Source of the DNA: Akkermansia sp.
GTDB lineage: Bacteria; Verrucomicrobiota; Verrucomicrobiia; Verrucomicrobiales; Akkermansiaceae
Assembly (NCBI GenBank): GCA_017555025.1
Contig: JAFZHC010000009.1
Span: 124,001-188,000 of the forward strand
Length of the DNA: 64,000 nt
Direction of reading: 5' to 3'
Each line of letters begins with the position of its first letter. Positions within the stretch are counted from its first letter, which is position 1. Positions 59,470-64,000 of the stretch are shown piece by piece. The position numbers and the translations under genes were made by a program. The notes beneath the pieces were generated by a model. It did no database searches. It was not told where the DNA came from and was given only the letters and a program-made list of their open reading frames with translations.

Positions 59470-60882
59470 TTAGGCCATAAGGGCAGAAAGTCTGTTGACT
59501 TGTTCGCGCAGTTGCTGACAGCTTTCCATCTTCTCTTCGATGGTCTTAGCTGCGTGAATTACTGTGCCGTGGTCGCGGCCGCCGAAGGCTGCGCCGATGT
59601 CTTGCAGAGAGCTCTGGGTGTGGCGGCGAGCCAGGTACATGGCAAGCTGTCGCGGGTGAGCAATGTTGGCGGTGCGTCGGCGGCCGTTGAGGTCGGCCAC
59701 ACGGATGTTGAACTCCTCGGCCACGCGGCGCTGAATGTCAGCAATCGTCACGTCACCACCGGTCTTTTCTTCCTTGAGCAGGTCGTTGAGCTGAATGCGA
59801 GCGTCCTGCACGCTGGGGCTCTTCTGAGAGAAAGAGGCAAAGGTTGCCAGGCGCACCAGAGCGCCTTCCAGACGACGGACGGAGCGGGTGATGTTTTTGG
59901 CGAGGTACTCCAGCACTTCATCGCTGATGAGTTCGCTCTTCCACATGCGGCGTTTTTTGCGGAGGATGGCCAGACGTGTTTCGAAATCCGGCACGTTGAG
60001 GGCAACGGTCAAGCCCTGCTCGAAGCGGGAGGTCAGGCGCTCGTCGAGCTTGGTGATGTCGCTGGCGGGGCAGTCTGCGGAGAGTACAATTTGCTTGCCG
60101 CTGGCAAAAAGAGCATTGAAGGTGTGGAAGAACTCTTCCTGAGTCTTGCCTTTCTGAGAGAGGAACTGCACGTCATCAATGAGCAGAACATCAGCCTTGC
60201 GGTACTTGCGGCGGAAGTTGCTCAGAGAGTCTCCCTGACGGGAGATGGCGTCAATATAAGTATTGGTGAAATCTTCGCTCGTTACATAAAGCACCTGTAC
60301 ATTCTCATCCTTCTCGCGAATGGCATTGCCGATAGCCTGCAGGAGGTGAGTCTTGCCAAGGCCTGAGGCACCATGTATGAAGAGAGGATTGTACATGCTG
60401 CTGGGGGCGTTGACAACAGCCTTGGCGGCGGCTACGGCGAACTCGCTGTTGGAGCCGACGACGAAGCTGTCGAAGGTGTAATCGCTGTTCAGACCGCTGT
60501 TGATGCTCTTACGGGCTTTGGTGTTGCGCTTGGTTTTGGCGCTCGGTGTAGGAGTGCTCAGGGTGCTCGGCATAACAGGAGCAGGGGACTGCTCCACTTC
60601 TACCGGTTCGATTTCGCGTACGCCGGCGGGGACGTACTCGAGTTCTCTGGCTGCATCCAGCACGCGTGCTGCAGAATTTCTGATGTCGTTTGAGTAGTAA
60701 GTCTCGACCCAGTCGATGAACATGTCGGCCGGATATTCCAGCACCAGTTTGGTGCCGGTGTCGCTCTTAAGCTTCAGCTGAGAGATATAAGACTCGAACC
60801 CATACTCACCCACATTGCCCTGGCGGCGGAGATCCTCTTTGATCTCCTCCCAGAGCATGATTCCCTTTTCCGTTTGGTTCAT
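59470..60882 (-). CDS. dnaA: Chromosomal replication initiator protein DnaA
   Basis: 470 residues from MNQTEKGIMLWEE; MLWEEIKED at 60858 is the alternative. Domain I covers about 1-85, a Pro/Thr/Lys linker domain II about 85-135, the AAA+ domain III has Walker A HGASGLGKTHL and Walker B VLLIDDVQFLS, and domain IV has the DnaA signature AAFGGRDHGTVIHAAKTI near the end. It melts the origin. dnaN and recF do not follow it, unlike the common order. A strong terminator lies 32 bases past its stop. Confidence 0.95.
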   Translation of the reverse strand: MNQTEKGIMLWEEIKEDLRRQGNVGEYGFESYISQLKLKSDTGTKLVLEYPADMFIDWVETYYSNDIRNSAARVLDAARELEYVPAGVREIEPVEVEQSPAPVMPSTLSTPTPSAKTKRNTKARKSINSGLNSDYTFDSFVVGSNSEFAVAAAKAVVNAPSSMYNPLFIHGASGLGKTHLLQAIGNAIREKDENVQVLYVTSEDFTNTYIDAISRQGDSLSNFRRKYRKADVLLIDDVQFLSQKGKTQEEFFHTFNALFASGKQIVLSADCPASDITKLDERLTSRFEQGLTVALNVPDFETRLAILRKKRRMWKSELISDEVLEYLAKNITRSVRRLEGALVRLATFASFSQKSPSVQDARIQLNDLLKEEKTGGDVTIADIQRRVAEEFNIRVADLNGRRRTANIAHPRQLAMYLARRHTQSSLQDIGAAFGGRDHGTVIHAAKTIEEKMESCQQLREQVNRLSALMA

Positions 60883-61254
60883 TTGCTTGTATCTCGTTTT
60901 CTCGTTTTCTTGCGCCCGGCTTCCGGTGGGGTGCCGCGTTGCGTGGGAGAAATATGCCACGACTCCTGCATTGAGAAAAGATTTTTTTATCTTCGCTTCG
61001 TGTGTTGTCCTACGTTAACTGTTGTTCCATGGGCGTTCCACGACTTTCTCTTTTTTTTGGCATACATGAAAATGATAGTTAACTAATCTTGATATTTTTG
61101 TTACAAAGTAGAAAATGGCAGTCTGCTCTTGTGGAACAAAATTTAATATAGTTATAAGGCATTAAGCAGTAAATAACTGAACTATTTTTAAGCGATTTTG
61201 GTATAGATATAGTATGTTAGATAGGGGTATAGTTAGCCTATTGAAAATGAAGCG
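60883..61254. other. Intergenic region upstream of dnaA; candidate origin segment
   Basis: 372 bases without a gene, the longest gap in the window. The part from about 61045 is AT-rich. It holds T runs, two GTTAACT sequences (61014-61020 and 61078-61084), three GTTCCA-type repeats (61022-61030, 61033-61041 and, inverted, 61129-61138), and a TAG-rich stretch 61201-61236 that resembles the DnaA-trio unwinding element. No exact TTATCCACA box was found, so this is only a candidate. Confidence 0.35.
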
Positions 61255-62136
61255 TTATGCGCGGAAGTGCTGCCAGCCTTGTGAAAGGCTTTGAGAAGGT
61301 GTATGAGTGAGCAGGCCTATGGGGTACAGGGGTAGTTGTGCTGTAGCCTGCTGTTGCTCAAAATCTGATGGCTTGATGGTGAAAAGAAGTTCGTAGTCTT
61401 CACCGTCGGAAATCGCCTGCTCCACAGAGCAGCCATCATGGCAGGGTATGTTGGTGCGGAAAAGTTCAAAGCCGCAGCCGCTGGCTTCGGCGAGTCGTGG
61501 TAAATCCGTTCCCAGTCCGTCCGACAAATCCATCATGGCAGTCGGGCGCGGGCCGTGCTCCATGAAGTGGCGGGCCAGTTCTACACGGGGCTCGAAGTCG
61601 AGGTGTCGGCCGCTGGGGAAAGAGCCACCCAGCGGACCGCTCACGCAGATAATATCGCCGGGGCTGCCTCCGCTGCGCAGGATGGCCTTCCCCCTTTCCA
61701 CTCGCCCCGTCAGAGCGATGTTAATCACGAGCCCATCGTACGGCAGCGATGACGTTTCGCCGCCCGCAATCGAAATGTTGTAGCGGGCGGCCAGTCGACT
61801 CAGTCCTCGATAAATGCCCTCAGCAGCCTCTACAGGGCGTCCGCCGTGTATCAGCAGGGTTACGAGCGCATGCTCGGGTATGCCGCCCATAGCGGCAATG
61901 TCAGACACGGCTCGTGCGAGGGCTTTGTGCCCGATGCGCTCCGGTTCGGTATCGCGGGTGAAGTGGACTGCTTCCACTACCACGTCAGTTTTCAGCAGAG
62001 TGTCCCAATGTTCATCGCGAGGAACCACCGCACAGTCATCCCCCGGTCCCACATACATAGGGGCACCGGCAGTTAATTGTTGCAGCAGTCGCTGCAGAAC
62101 GGCGTTTTCGCCCAGCTGACTGAGTGGGGTGGTCAT
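61255..62136 (-). CDS. thiL: Thiamine-monophosphate kinase
   Basis: 293 residues. PurM-like ATPase of the ThiL type: YVGPGDDCAVV (residues 28-38), FTRDTEPERIGHKALARAVSDIAAMGG, IAGGETSSL, MMDLSDGLGTDLPRL and GEDYELLFTI. It makes thiamine diphosphate from thiamine phosphate. It begins 3 bases after the CPBP gene, so it is the last gene of that operon. No TPP riboswitch is visible in front of either gene. The rest of the thiamine pathway is not in the window. Confidence 0.93.
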   Translation of the reverse strand: MTTPLSQLGENAVLQRLLQQLTAGAPMYVGPGDDCAVVPRDEHWDTLLKTDVVVEAVHFTRDTEPERIGHKALARAVSDIAAMGGIPEHALVTLLIHGGRPVEAAEGIYRGLSRLAARYNISIAGGETSSLPYDGLVINIALTGRVERGKAILRSGGSPGDIICVSGPLGGSFPSGRHLDFEPRVELARHFMEHGPRPTAMMDLSDGLGTDLPRLAEASGCGFELFRTNIPCHDGCSVEQAISDGEDYELLFTIKPSDFEQQQATAQLPLYPIGLLTHTPSQSLSQGWQHFRA

Positions 62137-62139
62137 GTT

Positions 62140-62973
62140 TTAGCTGAACTGGAAAAGAAGAAAAATAGTAGTCACTGTATTGAAGAGCATGTGCGTGATA
62201 ATCGGGGCTCTCAGCGAGTTACTTTTCTCGTAGAGCAGACATTGTGCACAGGCAAAGATAAAGAGCGGAAGGCTTTGCGCCAGCGATGTGTGAATGGCCG
62301 AGAAGAAAAGGCTGCTGGCCAGTATGGCGCTCGGTATGCCTGCGCGTTGCCTCAGTGTGTTGTACAGAAACCCGCGGAACACCACTTCTTCCATAATGGG
62401 CGCAACAATGATGGCCGAGAAACAGAGCGCGGCAAGAGTGGTCGGATCTTTGGCTGCGGTCATCTCCTGCGAGACGCTTTGGAGTGAAGGTGCATCGGTT
62501 AATTGAATGATGTGTTCAATCACGTGGCCGGCATCTAATATCCCCAGACTGAAGTATATGGCTACCAGCGTCAGCAATGCCAGCCCGAGGTCGCGCATAA
62601 AGGGGGTGCCTTGTTGCTGAGGAGGCAAGGATATGTAGCGCAAAGCCATAGGGGCGTATATCAGAAGCGTGGTAAAGGCAGATAACCAGGCATCCGTGGC
62701 TGAGAGTTCTTCGGGTTCGCTGAATACATTACCGAGGCTGATGAATGCAAAGAAAATAGTAAAGATGAAGGTGTAGCTTTCATCGATGATATTGGGGAAC
62801 CCCGAGCCGTTGAAACGGTAGATATGTGGCAGCGGGGCTGTGGTACGAGCTCGGTGCAGCAGTTGCAGAGCAGCCCCGATGATGATGAGAAGACAGCAGA
62901 GCACGGTACTTCCCAGTAACAATCCGATATTAATGTACTGGTGCAGCGGCAGATTGAGAAGGTAATCCATCAT
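62140..62973 (-). CDS. CPBP-family intramembrane metalloprotease (CAAX/ABI type)
   Basis: 277 residues with seven or eight hydrophobic helices. The motif set of the family is complete: IVAPIMEEVVFRGFLYNTLRQ (EExxxR, catalytic Glu pair and Arg), LFFSAIHTSLAQ (FxxxH) and IITHMLFNTVTTIF (HxxxN). In bacteria such proteins process peptides or membrane proteins; the substrate is unknown. Two adjacent ATGs are possible starts. It is 3 bases from thiL. Its promoter lies within the end of the upstream Sfp gene. Confidence 0.87.
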   Translation of the reverse strand: MMDYLLNLPLHQYINIGLLLGSTVLCCLLIIIGAALQLLHRARTTAPLPHIYRFNGSGFPNIIDESYTFIFTIFFAFISLGNVFSEPEELSATDAWLSAFTTLLIYAPMALRYISLPPQQQGTPFMRDLGLALLTLVAIYFSLGILDAGHVIEHIIQLTDAPSLQSVSQEMTAAKDPTTLAALCFSAIIVAPIMEEVVFRGFLYNTLRQRAGIPSAILASSLFFSAIHTSLAQSLPLFIFACAQCLLYEKSNSLRAPIITHMLFNTVTTIFLLFQFS

Positions 62974-62988
62974 ACGTGGCTTGGCTCT

Positions 62989-63017
62989 ATACTAGCATGT
63001 TAGGATTGTTCTGACAA
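62989..63017 (-). promoter_or_regulatory. Promoter of the CPBP-thiL operon
   Basis: Minus strand TTGTCA (63012-63017), 17 bases, TAGTAT (62989-62994), 15 bases to the ATG. The -35 box overlaps the last codons of the Sfp gene. Confidence 0.6.
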
Positions 63018-63605
63018 GTCCGGATTGATGGCGGATACCGCTCCGAAATAACCGTCAGAAGGCGTAAAGAGGCGGGTTTGTGGCGCTTGTTCAAAGAGCG
63101 GAACAATGTGTCCATTCCGATACAGGAAGGGGTAGTCAAGAGCCTGCCATATCGTGGTGGCTGCCTGCTTGACGAGAGATTCAGCGGCGCACCAGCAGAC
63201 AAAGAAATCATCGATGCTCTTGCCGCGTTGTATCCACTCATCAAATTGCTGCGGACACATAATACGCCGGGCGAGAGCCGGGGTGGCGCTACGGGGGCGT
63301 AATTGCTGAATATCTATGCCGACTGGTGAGCGGTCAAAGGCAATGCAGAGTAAATCACCGGAGTGGCTGAGGTTAAAATGAACGGGATTACCGGGCAGAT
63401 AGGGCTTGCCGTGGGGGCTGTGCTCCAGTCTGATTGTTTCGGGGGCGCAGTTCAACCTGCGTGCCAGCTCTCGCTTGAGGAGGCTGCGAACCTTGAGAAA
63501 TGTTGCCCCTCGGCGCTTGTATGCTTCCTGTTCGCCGGCATCCAGAAGGCGGATGTCGTCAGCTGAGGCGGCGATGGCCGAGAGGTTGTAGCAGAGGTAA
63601 TCCAT
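63000..63605 (-). CDS. Sfp-type 4'-phosphopantetheinyl transferase
   Basis: 201 residues. It would attach phosphopantetheine to acyl carrier proteins. P1-P3 motifs: VHFNLSHSGDLLCIAF near 75, VGIDIQQL with the magnesium-binding Asp near 96, and FVCWCAAESLVKQA near 135. In most members the last motif reads WxxKExxxK; here the Lys before the Glu is Ala (WCAAESLVK), while the final Lys is kept. The enzyme may have changed activity. It overlaps the phosphodiesterase gene by 1 base. A holo-ACP synthase of AcpS type is not in the window. Confidence 0.85.
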   Translation of the reverse strand: MDYLCYNLSAIAASADDIRLLDAGEQEAYKRRGATFLKVRSLLKRELARRLNCAPETIRLEHSPHGKPYLPGNPVHFNLSHSGDLLCIAFDRSPVGIDIQQLRPRSATPALARRIMCPQQFDEWIQRGKSIDDFFVCWCAAESLVKQAATTIWQALDYPFLYRNGHIVPLFEQAPQTRLFTPSDGYFGAVSAINPDLSEQS

Positions 63606-64000
63606 CAGATGTTGTAATGGCAGAGAGTGTTGTCTGATGTATTGTACACAGCAAAACTCGGGCGGTAACGAACGCCGGCGATTTCACCGGGATTGGCCAG
63701 AAGGGTGCGGCCGCGCAAACTTTGCTCACTTCGGTGCGAATGCCCGTAGAAAACGGCATCGTAGAGCCCGCTGTCAGCAGCCTTTCCGGCGATATGGGGA
63801 TAATGTGTTAAATAGACGCGGCGATTATTGAGCGAGATATCGGCAGCATGGCCATGATGCTCCACCCTTGGAAATTGCTCGGCAAGGCGGATGAAGGAGG
63901 AGAGGTCGTATTCATTGTTGCCGAAAATGATGTCGATGCCATGTTTCCATTCCTCGCACAGGGTGCGGAAAGTACTCAGCATAGCGACATCGCCGGTACA
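63605..64000 (-). CDS. YfcE/MJ0936-type metallophosphodiesterase (5' end outside window)
   Basis: The frame is open to the window edge and gives at least 131 residues, starting CTGDVAMLSTF, so the beginning of the gene is missing. It shows GDV (metal ligand), FGNNEYD in place of GNxD, LTHYPH in place of the usual THGH, and FYGHSHRSE (GHTH type), the pattern of the small single-domain YfcE/MJ0936 phosphodiesterases. Substrate unknown. The TGA overlaps the ATG of the Sfp gene by one base (TGATG), so the two are coupled. Confidence 0.8.
   Translation of the reverse strand, partial: CTGDVAMLSTFRTLCEEWKHGIDIIFGNNEYDLSSFIRLAEQFPRVEHHGHAADISLNNRRVYLTHYPHIAGKAADSGLYDAVFYGHSHRSEQSLRGRTLLANPGEIAGVRYRPSFAVYNTSDNTLCHYNI

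Noticed and set aside
1..64000. Mobile elements, prophage genes or CRISPR arrays
   Set aside because: I saw no transposase, integrase, phage structural gene, terminal inverted repeats or regularly spaced repeats anywhere in the window.

Overview
The window looks like a stretch of core chromosome from a Gram-negative bacterium. The best guess is a gut-associated, Akkermansia-like member of Verrucomicrobiota. Evidence: a lipid A kinase (lpxK), TatA, ExbB/ExbD, many lipoproteins, a dnaA locus with its own gene order, a squalene/phytoene synthase, a eukaryote-like glycogen branching enzyme and a secreted GH110-type alpha-1,3-galactosidase of the kind used on mucin and blood-group glycans. The lineage is inferred from gene content; no rRNA is present. 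Genes are densely packed, often overlapping by 4 bases. I see no insertion sequence, prophage, CRISPR array, tRNA or rRNA.

Layout. 1-6.6 kb (minus): partial glycosyltransferase, then an operon of two small secreted proteins, the GH110 enzyme, an rRNA methyltransferase and a phosphoesterase, then a large exported coiled-coil protein. 6.6-13.1 kb: recN, a PhnP-like hydrolase, menE, a MidA-like methyltransferase, nadA and a UDP-glucuronate decarboxylase. 13.2-20 kb: terC, mrp, an AEC transporter, lpxK, an ankyrin lipoprotein and an MFS transporter. 20-23.9 kb: branching enzyme, a dispanin-like protein and a D-Ala-D-Ala dipeptidase. 24-31.7 kb: an envelope cluster, exbB-exbD, a TPR protein and a class A PBP-like glycosyltransferase with no recognisable transpeptidase motifs, then an inositol-phosphatase-family gene and rsmB. 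31.8-41 kb: ptsH-ptsI, a glutaminyl cyclase-like lipoprotein, parB, an unknown lipoprotein, squalene/phytoene synthase, lepB and uppP. 41-48.3 kb: three pseudopilins, a lipoate ligase-like protein, a Nudix protein with a decayed PPK2-like domain, asnS and a ROK protein. 48.4-53.8 kb: a zinc-ribbon Ser/Thr kinase with two unknown membrane proteins. 53.9-64 kb: an HU-like protein lacking its DNA-binding arm, mscL, a phosphatase-like protein, parE, dgt, tatA, an Rrf2 regulator, dnaA with a candidate origin, thiL, a CPBP protease, a Sfp-type transferase and a partial phosphodiesterase.

The most striking window-wide signal is in gene expression. Almost no start codon has a Shine-Dalgarno sequence. 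Many genes have a clear sigma-70-like promoter (TTGNNA, 17-base spacer, TANNNT) whose -10 box lies only 6-10 bases before the ATG, which predicts leaderless mRNAs. These promoters also settle several start codons. A second unusual theme is proteins that keep a fold but have lost catalytic or binding residues: the PBP transpeptidase, the PPK2-like domain, the histidine phosphatase, the HU arm, the Mrp CxxC motif and the PPTase lysine.
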